Shown: one piece after another, positions 9,301 through 16,760 of the stretch
Layout of the letters: each line of letters begins with the position of its first letter
Numbering within the stretch: the stretch's first letter is position 1
Assembly: GCF_003259525.1 (NCBI RefSeq)
Contig: NZ_QLLO01000009.1
Coordinates: 1-64,000, forward strand
Source: Olleya aquimaris
GTDB lineage: Bacteria > Bacteroidota > Bacteroidia > Flavobacteriales > Flavobacteriaceae
Reading direction: 5' to 3'
Length of the DNA: 64,000 nucleotides
Notes under the pieces: model-generated
Databases searched by the model: none
The model's input: only the letters and a program-made list of their open reading frames with translations
Told to the model about the DNA's origin: nothing
Translations under genes and position numbers: made by a program

Positions 9301-11978
9301 CCTTGATCGTCAACTGTCACTAAGTCAAACGTGTGACTTTCATCTGTAAAAAAGGAACCATAGGCTTTTCCTTGAGGCGATTTTAAGCCAACAAAGGACT
9401 TGTAAGGTGCGTAAGGCATAGTAAAGGCGTCCATAGAAAAATCACCACCATTTTCAAAAGCACGTACTAAAAATTGTGCGTTTAACATACCAGGAGCATC
9501 TTGACCAATGCTGAGGTTTTTAGTAATGTTAGCTAAACCTTCTGCATCTACATTGCCTTCAAAAACGGTAACCTCTTCCGTATTAAATGTTTTAGAAGGG
9601 TCTCTAAAAATATAATCTTTGTAATTCTCAAAACCAGAGTAAGATGTGCTAAACTTAGCTTTTACTTCTGCTTTAATATTTTTTGCTGGTGCACCATGCA
9701 ACCAGTTTACTGCTAATTTTCCGTTTAAAGGCGAGTTGGATTTAAGGACGTCGTCTTCAAAATCTATTTTAATTTTTAATCGGTTTGGTTTAACCGTTTC
9801 AACTTTAAGTCCTTTGTAGAATTTTGCACCACCAACACTAACTTTAGCATTCCAATTTCCTGTTTTATCTTCTGTTGCAGTTGGGATAGTAAACTGATAG
9901 AAATTATTAACGCTATTATTAGTAATGTTTTTAAAAGCTAACTTTCCGTTAGCATCAGTGACTTCTAATTTAACAGGATGGTTTTTAGGTAATTTATTTG
10001 CATTATCATTTAGCATAAACGTTAAATGAATAGAATCTCCTGGTCGCCACACACCACGTTCGGTATAAATGTAGCCTTTTAATCCGCGTTGTAGGGTTGT
10101 ACCAGACACATCAAATTTACTTAATGAAAGTGAGTTCCCGTCACGTAATTTCACGTAAGTGTAATTATTATTTTTAGAAATGATTGCAAAAGCTGCAAGG
10201 TTATTGGTTTTGATTTTTGCTAAACCATCGCTATCAGAATTAGTTGACGCTAATTCTTGTTGCTGAAAGTTATATAGGGTGATTTTTGCTCCAGATTCTG
10301 GATTAGTATTTAAAATATTAGTGACTGCAAAGTGATATGTGTTACTGGCACCTTTTTTTACAATTGCACCTAAGTTAGAGCCAATTAAATTTTGAGAAAT
10401 CACTTTATTAGAGCTATAATACGCCTCATGACATGGGTTATTGCGCTCTTGCCAATTATAGTTATTATTACGATAGCTGTAAGTGATATTATCCCAATAT
10501 TCTTCTTCTTTTAAGTCTTCATCTTCGGTGTCTGTATAGCTGTAATCACCACCATAATAGTAGTCGTCTTCGTAATAATATTCGTCTTCATAGTATTCGT
10601 CTTCATCTTCATTGTTAGATATATTAGTATTTGCTTCGCAATCGTATAAAGAATAGTCTTTTTTATAATCTAATTCTACTCTGTAAATTGCTCCAGGATC
10701 TGCCTTAATGTATTTAGACAGGTCAATGCTGTATGTTTTCCATTTACCATCATTTTCTAATGGATTTTCAATCAGTGTTATGGTATGTTTTGCTATACGT
10801 CTTCCCACACGTCTAATTTGATTAGAATTATTACTTTCTAAATTATTGTCTTGTAAAAATTGCAAAACATTGTCCTCAAAAATCTTAATAATTCTAACAT
10901 CTACTGCACTTAAATTAACTGCTTCGAAGTTGAATTTTAATTCTTGAGAGTTTGGTAATATCACACCACTATTAACCAGTTTTACTTGTGGTTTAACATC
11001 TTCAAAAGCAATAGTTTCGCTAAATAGTGTTTTTAATTTATAGCCTTCTGTATTTTGGATTCCTTGAAATACATCAACCTGTACATTACCAGTAATTTTA
11101 GATTCTGGATAGACTTTTAAAATGTTACCATTGACAATAAACTTTGGATTTTTACTATTTTGAATAGTTACTAAACCGTCAAAATTTTGTTGCTTTTTTA
11201 TTGGGTCTGAAAAGTTAATAGATAAGTATTGTTCCGGAGTTTGTATAACAGTAACATTAGTTATTTTGAAGTTGTTTTTTCCAGGAATTGCAACTGTATT
11301 TTCGCCAGAATTATCTGCTTTTATAGGTTTTCCGTTCCATTTTACTAAAATTTCAGAGTCATTTACCAAACGGTTGATACTGTCTATTTTAAATTGGAAA
11401 TATTTTGAAGGTTGACTTTTTTCATTCCATTCAATCTTTAAATTTTTACCTTTTTGCGAGGCTTCAATTAATTGTTTTGCTTGGTCTAAAGTAATGACAT
11501 CAGATGCTTTTACAACTCCTAATAAGTATTGCCATTCTTTAGAATACGATTGCAAATCGTTAGTTTCGATATTAAAATTTGGAGTGATAGTTTTAAACTG
11601 AAAGGTGTATTTATCAAACTCTTTTGGAAGGTCATTATACAGTTCGGCTAAATTAATGGTAACAGTATATTCTGTATCTGGTTTTAGGTTTTCATCAGGA
11701 ACAAATTTTATTGAATGGTCATTAACCACAATTGCTTTTCCTTCTACATAAGGTGAGATTTTAAAAATACCATTTTCTAATATTTGATCCGCTTCCCAGC
11801 CTTCAACCACTTTAGATAAGTTAATATTTATGTTGTCTGTAACAGAAATTCTACCAGAAGTAGTATAACTAATATAATCTCTAAATTTAAATAGGTTATC
11901 TGTTTCGGTTTCTTTTTGTTTACATGAAATAAATAAAGTAAAGATTAAAAGGGTGGAGAAAAACGATTTTAATTGCAT
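6399..11978 (-). CDS. bacterial alpha-2-macroglobulin, thioester type (lipoprotein)
   Basis: 1859 residues. A lipoprotein signal is visible (LLIFTLFISC, Cys19). The protein has a chain of macroglobulin-like beta domains, a bait/MG region and the alpha-helical thioester domain. The thioester motif is intact as GCVEQTT (C1416, E1418, Q1419). Family knowledge: these envelope proteins trap proteases that breach the outer membrane, and the gene partners pbpC, which repairs the wall. A notable insertion at about residues 455-500 is extremely rich in Asp, Glu and Tyr. The gene lies about 120 bp downstream of the isoaspartyl peptidase gene on the same strand. The ATG at 11978 places the lipobox correctly. 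The E. coli relative is YfhM, but this protein is longer. Confidence 0.9.
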   Translation of the reverse strand: MQLKSFFSTLLIFTLFISCKQKETETDNLFKFRDYISYTTSGRISVTDNININLSKVVEGWEADQILENGIFKISPYVEGKAIVVNDHSIKFVPDENLKPDTEYTVTINLAELYNDLPKEFDKYTFQFKTITPNFNIETNDLQSYSKEWQYLLGVVKASDVITLDQAKQLIEASQKGKNLKIEWNEKSQPSKYFQFKIDSINRLVNDSEILVKWNGKPIKADNSGENTVAIPGKNNFKITNVTVIQTPEQYLSINFSDPIKKQQNFDGLVTIQNSKNPKFIVNGNILKVYPESKITGNVQVDVFQGIQNTEGYKLKTLFSETIAFEDVKPQVKLVNSGVILPNSQELKFNFEAVNLSAVDVRIIKIFEDNVLQFLQDNNLESNNSNQIRRVGRRIAKHTITLIENPLENDGKWKTYSIDLSKYIKADPGAIYRVELDYKKDYSLYDCEANTNISNNEDEDEYYEDEYYYEDDYYYGGDYSYTDTEDEDLKEEEYWDNITYSYRNNNYNWQERNNPCHEAYYSSNKVISQNLIGSNLGAIVKKGASNTYHFAVTNILNTNPESGAKITLYNFQQQELASTNSDSDGLAKIKTNNLAAFAIISKNNNYTYVKLRDGNSLSLSKFDVSGTTLQRGLKGYIYTERGVWRPGDSIHLTFMLNDNANKLPKNHPVKLEVTDANGKLAFKNITNNSVNNFYQFTIPTATEDKTGNWNAKVSVGGAKFYKGLKVETVKPNRLKIKIDFEDDVLKSNSPLNGKLAVNWLHGAPAKNIKAEVKAKFSTSYSGFENYKDYIFRDPSKTFNTEEVTVFEGNVDAEGLANITKNLSIGQDAPGMLNAQFLVRAFENGGDFSMDAFTMPYAPYKSFVGLKSPQGKAYGSFFTDESHTFDLVTVDDQGKPIKSNNLELKVYKIEWRWWWNSSYDNLSQYTSSSYHKPFLNSKINTSSNGKASFTIKVPDNEGGRYYITIKDPVSGHMTGRTAYFYKNWWQRQPSGDKETAKMLVFAADKENYNVGETAKITFPSGTEGRALVSIENGSDVLQHKWVKTKKGETTVDIPITKDMAPNVFVNISLLQPHASTANDLPLRLFGVIPILVEDPNTKLEPEIKMPSVLKPEQEFEVFVSEKNNKAMTYTIAMVEEGLLDLTRFKTPNAWQSFYAREALGVKTWDVFDDVVGAYSGSIEQVFAIGGDGNAAAGKNKKANRFKPVVKFLGPFKLKAGGRQIHKIKLPNYVGAVRTMVVAGNNNTEAYGSTDKSVQVKKPLMVLATLPRKLSPGEKVTLPVTVFAMEPKVKNVSIKLKLSNGITVVGDKTKSLTFARPDEQMAYFELDVSKANGINTVEVIANGNGESSTYKVELDVENVNPMTSKGSNETLEANSTKTIDFSTFGVAGTNSATVEFSTLPPMDFTRRLEYLIRYPHGCVEQTTSSVFPQLFLQDIFDIPYKQKQNIQSNIENGIKRLGHFQRPNGGMSYWMGENNANDWGTSYAGHFMLEAEKKGFVLPLTFKSNWLRYQKEAAQNWRPSYRTYNSDLAQAYRLYTLALAGSPDLAAMNRLREFSEISNEAKWRLAAAYALAGQTEASNKVSSTANIEFKAPRYNYYTYGSVDRNRAMALETMILTKDKRVKDLSETIARSLSSDHWMSTQSTAYSLLAMAKMVNANGGKAMKLNFTINGKTESIDTKSAIAVRPLVVNDGNNSITIKNDRENRVYVTVLNSGKLPLSQELEEQRGLTANVVYKDLKGNKIDISNLQQGQDFVATVQVTNTKNYSVNDVALTQIFPSGWEIVNTRFTAFGASTSSQARFTDIRDDRVNFYFDLGKNQTKTFNVMLNASYLGTYYLPGIQAEAMYDNDFLVRNKGQWVEVDK

Positions 11979-12046
11979 AAGTGGAGAAGATTAAAATGAT
12001 GAATATATTTAACAGGAAGATACTTGTTAAATAAATTACGTTGGTT

Positions 12047-12066
12047 TTTCAGGTTTTAGCCTGAAA
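12047..12066. repeat. hairpin between isoaspartyl peptidase and A2M genes
   Basis: A 7-bp inverted repeat TTTCAGG/CCTGAAA with a 6-nt loop lies about 30 nt past the minus-strand stop at 12097. No T tract follows on either strand, so it is a poor classical terminator. It could still slow transcription or protect the mRNA end. Confidence 0.45.
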
Positions 12067-12096
12067 CTGTTTGTTAAAGTTATTATAAAGTTGAAA

Positions 12097-13146
12097 TTAC
12101 TCCTTGTAAATTCCAATGTACAGCTGGCCTTTATCGTCCATGGATGCCCTGTACATTCCTGCAGTATTAAAGTCCATGACCATGTTACCGTTTTTATCTA
12201 CAGCAATAATTCCTCCATTACCTCCTAAGTTTGGTACTTTGTTTTGGATAACTTCATTTGCAGCGTCCTGAAGCGTCAACCCTTTATATTCCATCAAAGC
12301 AGAAATATCATGCGCTACCGTTGCACGTATAAAAAACTCGCCCCAACCAGTTCCAGAAACAGCACAAGTGGCATTATTGGCATAAGTACCTGCACCAATT
12401 ATTGGGACATCACCAACACGTCCAAAACGTTTATTGGTCATGCCTCCTGTAGAAGTTCCTGCAGCTAAATTTCCTGATTTATCTAAAGCTACACAACCTA
12501 CAGTTCCAAATTTTGAATCTTTGATTTCTGCATCATAAAACGCTATTGTTTTTTCATTTTTTGCTTCTCTTTCTTTAACTTTTTTTAGAGAATTTAACCT
12601 GTTTTCAGTTTTAAAATAGTCTTGTTCAACCAATTCTAATCCCTGTTCTTTAGCATAGTCTTCTGCACCATCTCCTGCCATCATAACATGAGGAGAGACT
12701 TCCATAATTGTTCTAGCCAAATTAATTGGATTTTTAACATGTTTAGTACCTGCAGAAGCACCAGCGTTTAATGTTTTGCCATCCATGATTGAAGCATCCA
12801 ACTCAATAGTTTCAGAATTGGTAAAAACAGCACCTTTTCCTGCGTTAAATAAAGGCGAATCTTCTAAAACGTTTATTGTTTTTTCTACAGCGTCTAAACT
12901 AGAACCGCCTTGTTTTAAAATGTCATATCCAACTCTAATAGCTTCTTCTAATTTAGCTTTGTATTCTGCTTCTTTTTCATCGGACATATTTTGTTTTAAA
13001 ATGGTTCCTGCTCCTCCGTGAATAACTATTGCAAATTCATTAGTTTTTGTAGCTATTTGCTTAGAAGTTTCTGCTTTGTTTTCATCATTATTTTTACAAT
13101 TAAATGCAAGAAGAAATAAACAGACTATTAAATGGTAATGTTTCAT
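12097..13146 (-). CDS. isoaspartyl peptidase / plant-type L-asparaginase (Ntn hydrolase), exported
   Basis: 349 residues. The enzyme hydrolyses beta-aspartyl dipeptides and asparagine, and the family self-cleaves to expose an N-terminal Thr. The cleavage motif GTVGCVALD is present with nucleophile T215, followed by the substrate-binding segment AAGTSTGG (228-235). HGGAG near residue 43 is the usual start of the mature fold. The N terminus has a hydrophobic stretch ending in FNCKNND, a lipobox-like site at Cys17, so the protein is probably a lipoprotein or periplasmic. Length is normal for the family plus a leader of about 35 residues. The gene stands upstream of the A2M gene on the same strand, but a 118 bp gap with a hairpin argues against tight coupling. 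Confidence 0.9.
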   Translation of the reverse strand: MKHYHLIVCLFLLAFNCKNNDENKAETSKQIATKTNEFAIVIHGGAGTILKQNMSDEKEAEYKAKLEEAIRVGYDILKQGGSSLDAVEKTINVLEDSPLFNAGKGAVFTNSETIELDASIMDGKTLNAGASAGTKHVKNPINLARTIMEVSPHVMMAGDGAEDYAKEQGLELVEQDYFKTENRLNSLKKVKEREAKNEKTIAFYDAEIKDSKFGTVGCVALDKSGNLAAGTSTGGMTNKRFGRVGDVPIIGAGTYANNATCAVSGTGWGEFFIRATVAHDISALMEYKGLTLQDAANEVIQNKVPNLGGNGGIIAVDKNGNMVMDFNTAGMYRASMDDKGQLYIGIYKE

Positions 13147-13224
13147 TTTTTGAAGGTTTTAAAGGTGCATTAAAGTTAGCAATTTTTGAAGTGTATTACG
13201 TCTTAAAAATCAAGGAAATATTAG

Positions 13225-13232
13225 TATCTTCG
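13225..13232 (+). promoter_or_regulatory. -7 promoter element (TATCTTCG) for the aldehyde dehydrogenase gene
   Basis: Differs from TAnnTTTG at one position and lies 36 nt before the ATG at 13268. No clear -33 box was seen. Confidence 0.45.
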
Positions 13233-13267
13233 CTAAAAATTAAATAATTCGTAAAAAATAGAGAAAT

Positions 13268-14821
13268 ATGCAAGCAGTTTCAGCTGATTTCGGAATTAAA
13301 GACGCCTTAAAACAATTAGGTCTTAAAGATATAAATGAAGGAACCTCTACAGGTTCTAACAACTTTGGAAGTGGAGAATTAATCGCTTCATATTCTCCAA
13401 CAGATGGTCAATTAATTGGTAAAGTTTCAACAACAACCAAGGATGATTATGAAAAAGTGATACAAGCAGCGCAAGATGCTTTTTTAATGTTTAGAGCTAT
13501 GCCAGCACCACAACGTGGTGAGATAGTTAGACAATTTGGAAACAAATTAAGAGAGCTAAAAGAACCATTAGGTAAATTAGTGTCTTACGAGATGGGTAAA
13601 TCATTACAAGAAGGTTACGGAGAAGTACAAGAGATGATTGACATCTGCGATTTTGCTGTAGGTTTATCAAGGCAGTTAAACGGACAAACTATTCCGTCTG
13701 AACGTCCAGGTCATGTCATGCGCGAGCAGTGGCACTCGCTAGGAGTTGTTGGAATCATTTCTGCATTTAATTTTCCAGTAGCAGTTTGGGCTTGGAATAC
13801 CGCTTTAGCTTGGGTTTGTGGCGATACTTGTATTTGGAAAGCGTCAGAGAAAGCTCCACTTTGTGCTGTAGCTTGCCAAAATATTATAGCAGAGGTCTTA
13901 AAAGACAACAATTTGCCAGAAGGTATTTCTTGCATCATAAACGGAGATTATAAAGTAGGCGAGTTTATGACTACAGATCACAGAATTCCGTTAATATCTG
14001 CAACAGGATCTACTAGAATGGGTCGTATTGTTGGTGCTAAAGTAGCAGAACGTTTTGGAAAATCGTTATTAGAATTAGGAGGAAACAATGCTATAATTAT
14101 AACACCAACTGCAGACTTAAAAGTCGTAGTGCCAGGAGCTGTTTTTGGAGCAGTTGGAACTTGCGGACAACGTTGTACATCAACACGTCGTCTAATCATT
14201 CATGAATCTGTTTACAATAAAGTAAGAGATGCTATTGTTGGTGCTTACAAACAATTAACAATAGGTAATCCATTGGATGAAAAAAACCATATTGGACCTT
14301 TAATAGATAAAGATGCGGTAAACACGTATTTAGCTGCAATTGAAAAAGCAAAAGCTGAAGGCGGAAATGTACTAGTTGAAGGAGGCGTTTTAGAAGGTGA
14401 AGGTTATGAGTCTGGATGTTATGTAAAACCAGCAATAATTGAAGCTAAAAACGATTTTGAAATCGTACAATCAGAAACTTTTGCACCAATTTTATACTTA
14501 ATGAAGTATTCAGGAGATGTAGAGCAAGCAATTGCTATGCAAAATGGTGTTGCACAAGGATTATCTTCTGCAATTATGACCAACGAAATGAAAGAAGCAG
14601 AAAAATTCTTATCCTTTGCAGGGTCAGATTGCGGAATAGCAAATGTCAATATCGGAACTTCTGGTGCAGAAATTGGAGGTGCTTTTGGAGGTGAAAAAGA
14701 AACAGGTGGAGGACGTGAGTCTGGATCTGATGCTTGGAAAATCTATATGAGACGTCAAACAAATACCATAAATTATTCAGATGAGCTGCCTTTAGCACAA
14801 GGAATAAAGTTTGATTTATAA
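13268..14821 (+). CDS. ALDH7-type aldehyde dehydrogenase (probable alpha-aminoadipic semialdehyde dehydrogenase)
   Basis: 517 residues, the usual ALDH7 length. The enzyme oxidises a semialdehyde to the acid with NAD(P)+. In lysine breakdown the substrate is 2-aminoadipate 6-semialdehyde. Catalytic residues are visible: general base E269 in LLELGGNN and nucleophile C303 in GTCGQRCTS. The cofactor-site segment ISAFNFPVAVW and the motif SATGSTRMG also fit. The N terminus (MQAVSADFGIKDALKQLGL) matches the antiquitin type rather than shorter ALDHs. It is a single-gene transcription unit with its own terminator. No other lysine-pathway gene is nearby, so substrate assignment rests on family resemblance only. 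Confidence 0.87.
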   Translation: MQAVSADFGIKDALKQLGLKDINEGTSTGSNNFGSGELIASYSPTDGQLIGKVSTTTKDDYEKVIQAAQDAFLMFRAMPAPQRGEIVRQFGNKLRELKEPLGKLVSYEMGKSLQEGYGEVQEMIDICDFAVGLSRQLNGQTIPSERPGHVMREQWHSLGVVGIISAFNFPVAVWAWNTALAWVCGDTCIWKASEKAPLCAVACQNIIAEVLKDNNLPEGISCIINGDYKVGEFMTTDHRIPLISATGSTRMGRIVGAKVAERFGKSLLELGGNNAIIITPTADLKVVVPGAVFGAVGTCGQRCTSTRRLIIHESVYNKVRDAIVGAYKQLTIGNPLDEKNHIGPLIDKDAVNTYLAAIEKAKAEGGNVLVEGGVLEGEGYESGCYVKPAIIEAKNDFEIVQSETFAPILYLMKYSGDVEQAIAMQNGVAQGLSSAIMTNEMKEAEKFLSFAGSDCGIANVNIGTSGAEIGGAFGGEKETGGGRESGSDAWKIYMRRQTNTINYSDELPLAQGIKFDL

Positions 14822-14844
14822 TATTTTTTCGCTGTAGCGGAAAT

Positions 14845-14876
14845 AAAGCCACATCGTTTTGATGTGGCTTTTTTAT
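14845..14876 (+). terminator. intrinsic terminator after the aldehyde dehydrogenase gene
   Basis: An 11-bp stem AAAGCCACATC/GATGTGGCTTT with a 5-nt loop followed by T residues. Confidence 0.9.
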
Positions 14877-15011
14877 TTCCCTCTAGTTTAAGCTCATAAT
14901 TTATGTAGTTTATCGAATTTTAACCTAAAGATTATTACTTTAATAATATAAGCCTTAAAATTTTATTATTTTTTTAATAACTTGATACTCATTAACTAAA
15001 AACCAACTATA

Positions 15012-15956
15012 ATGAGTAAAAAAACCGGTTACCTTCTTGGGATTTTAATAACCATTATTTTAGGTACAATTCTGTATTGGTTTTTCTGTTGTAAACCTTG
15101 TCTTGAAACACAAAGTAATACTTTAGTAACTACACCAGAAGCAGAAGACACGCAAGTAGACACAATACCCACACCAGTAACCATTAAGACTTTTAAAATA
15201 ATGGATGCAGATGGGGATTTAGATTTTAATATTTATGAAAATCTAAACTTTAAAACATCAAGTGCTTCAATACTAACTCCAGTTTCTGCAGCGGTAGATA
15301 GTAGCGCAACTATACTTGCTAATTATTATCTAGACAACCCAAGTAAATTATTAGATATTTATGGACATTACCGAAGTGACGAAAGTAATAACTCTGTGTT
15401 TCCAACATTAGGATTAGCTAGAGCAAATTCTGCTAAAAATTATCTAGTATCTAAAGGTATGCTATCTAAAACCATTAACACCTATGGTAGATTAGATGAT
15501 AATTTTAATCCAGATTTAGAAGGCGTGCTTCATGGACCACTTAGCTATGTAGTTAATACTTTAGTGGAAGGTGATACAAGTGGTGAAGCTGAAATGAAAC
15601 AACTAGGTAGTACCATTAAAGCCAATCCTTTAGTGTTGTATTTTGATACAGCTCAAGCTTCTATAAACCTCACAGATTCACAACGTGAAAAAGTAGCAAA
15701 CATGATAAGGTATATAGATCATGTAGAAGGCGCATCAATTACTGTAATAGGTCACACAGATAATACTGGAAGCAGAATAACTAATACCAGATTAGGTCTA
15801 AACAGAGCTAATTTTGCAAAAAACTATTTAGTACAAAATGGAATTTCTGCAGATCAAATTATTACAACATCCAAAGGACCTGATCAACCAATCGCAGATA
15901 ATTCAACAGAAGCAGGTAAAGCAAAAAACAGAAGAGTAGTCGTAACTATTAACTAA
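15012..15956 (+). CDS. OmpA-family envelope protein with two OmpA-like modules
   Basis: 314 residues. An N-terminal hydrophobic helix (about residues 7-25, LLGILITIILGTILYWFF) is followed by CCKPC, so it may be a membrane anchor or a lipoprotein signal. The C-terminal module (about 195-314) is a canonical OmpA/MotB peptidoglycan-binding fold: VLYFDTAQASI, then GHTDNTGS and the NRRV ending. An earlier module (about 75-185) is a degenerate OmpA-like copy (YGHYRSDESN, LARANSAKNYL), suggesting internal duplication. The protein probably tethers the envelope to peptidoglycan. The next gene begins 17 nt downstream and its product also has an N-terminal membrane helix, so the two are probably co-transcribed and may interact. 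Confidence 0.85.
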   Translation: MSKKTGYLLGILITIILGTILYWFFCCKPCLETQSNTLVTTPEAEDTQVDTIPTPVTIKTFKIMDADGDLDFNIYENLNFKTSSASILTPVSAAVDSSATILANYYLDNPSKLLDIYGHYRSDESNNSVFPTLGLARANSAKNYLVSKGMLSKTINTYGRLDDNFNPDLEGVLHGPLSYVVNTLVEGDTSGEAEMKQLGSTIKANPLVLYFDTAQASINLTDSQREKVANMIRYIDHVEGASITVIGHTDNTGSRITNTRLGLNRANFAKNYLVQNGISADQIITTSKGPDQPIADNSTEAGKAKNRRVVVTIN

Positions 15957-15972
15957 CAAAAAATAAAAAATC

Positions 15973-16539
15973 ATGAATGTATTTTTAGCTATAAGTATTC
16001 CTTGCTGGTTAATTCCATTATTAGTAGGAGTCATAAGTGCAATTTTAGGCTATCTTTTAGGAAGGTTTCTTGGAGGTGGTAATAATGATGTAGAAATAGA
16101 TGTTTATAAAAACAGAATAAGTAAACTAGAAACAGATTTAGCAGCTTGTAGATCCAGTAAAGAGGTAAAGTCTCGCACTTCTGGAGCGGGAAACACTGTA
16201 ACATCATTAGCTGTAGCAACTTCTAAGTCAAAAAAAGAGACTGCTTTTGATGCAGCAGCTGCTAAAGCAGTTTTTGGTAAAAAAATAAAAGAAAACGACC
16301 TTACTGTTGTAGAAGGAATTGGGCCTAAAATTCAAGAATTATTTCATAATCATGATGTAAAAACATGGGCAGCATTGGCTAATTGCAGTGTAGAGAAATG
16401 CCAAGATGTTTTAAAAAGTGGTGGTAAACGATTTGAAATGCACAAACCAGGAACTTGGCCAGAACAAGCAGATTTAGCAGCAAAAGGCTTATGGCAAAAG
16501 CTAAAAGATTGGCAGGACCGGTTAGATGGTGGAAAGTAA
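15973..16539 (+). CDS. membrane-anchored helix-hairpin-helix protein
   Basis: 188 residues. A hydrophobic N-terminal segment (about 8-32, containing LIPLLVGVISAILGYLLG) is followed by a short coiled region (about 43-62) and an Ala/Ser/Lys linker. The C-terminal helix-hairpin-helix-like domain (about 105-185) contains LTVVEGIGPKIQELF, and VEGIGPKI is the classic hairpin. The final 50 residues are basic and Trp-rich (GLWQKLKDWQDRL). HhH folds usually bind DNA or proteins, so finding one tethered to the membrane beside an OmpA-like protein is unusual. The function is not known. A strong terminator follows, so this is the last gene of a two-gene unit. Confidence 0.75.
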   Translation: MNVFLAISIPCWLIPLLVGVISAILGYLLGRFLGGGNNDVEIDVYKNRISKLETDLAACRSSKEVKSRTSGAGNTVTSLAVATSKSKKETAFDAAAAKAVFGKKIKENDLTVVEGIGPKIQELFHNHDVKTWAALANCSVEKCQDVLKSGGKRFEMHKPGTWPEQADLAAKGLWQKLKDWQDRLDGGK

Positions 16540-16553
16540 AAGTCTTAAAACAA

Positions 16554-16592
16554 AAAAAGCCATTAACTAAAATCTTGGTTAATGGCTTTTTT
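16554..16592 (+). terminator. intrinsic terminator after the OmpA/HhH pair
   Basis: A 14-bp stem AAAAAGCCATTAAC/GTTAATGGCTTTTT with a 10-nt loop and a T-rich 3' arm. Confidence 0.9.
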
Positions 16593-16613
16593 AGTATGTA
16601 AAACCCCAATTCA

Positions 16614-16633
16614 ATGCCGAACTTGTATCGGGA
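16614..16633. repeat. degenerate dispersed repeat (CCGA-acttgta-TCGG core)
   Basis: The 20-nt string ATGCCGAACTTGTATCGGGA has a 4-bp inverted repeat. From general familiarity it resembles a short dispersed motif of the type GAACTTGTTTC common in flavobacterial spacers. Only one copy is visible here, so the assignment is tentative. The rest of the 220 bp spacer (16540-16760) holds the terminator above and otherwise AT-rich sequence. Confidence 0.4.
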
Positions 16634-16760
16634 GAACTAAGGTTTTTTTGAAGTTGATTAATAGCATACCTAATATAGGAATAAAAACAACAGATTAATC
16701 AACTAATTTATAATTGGTAAGAAAAATTGTATAATTGGTCAATTTGCTTACCTCTTTACT

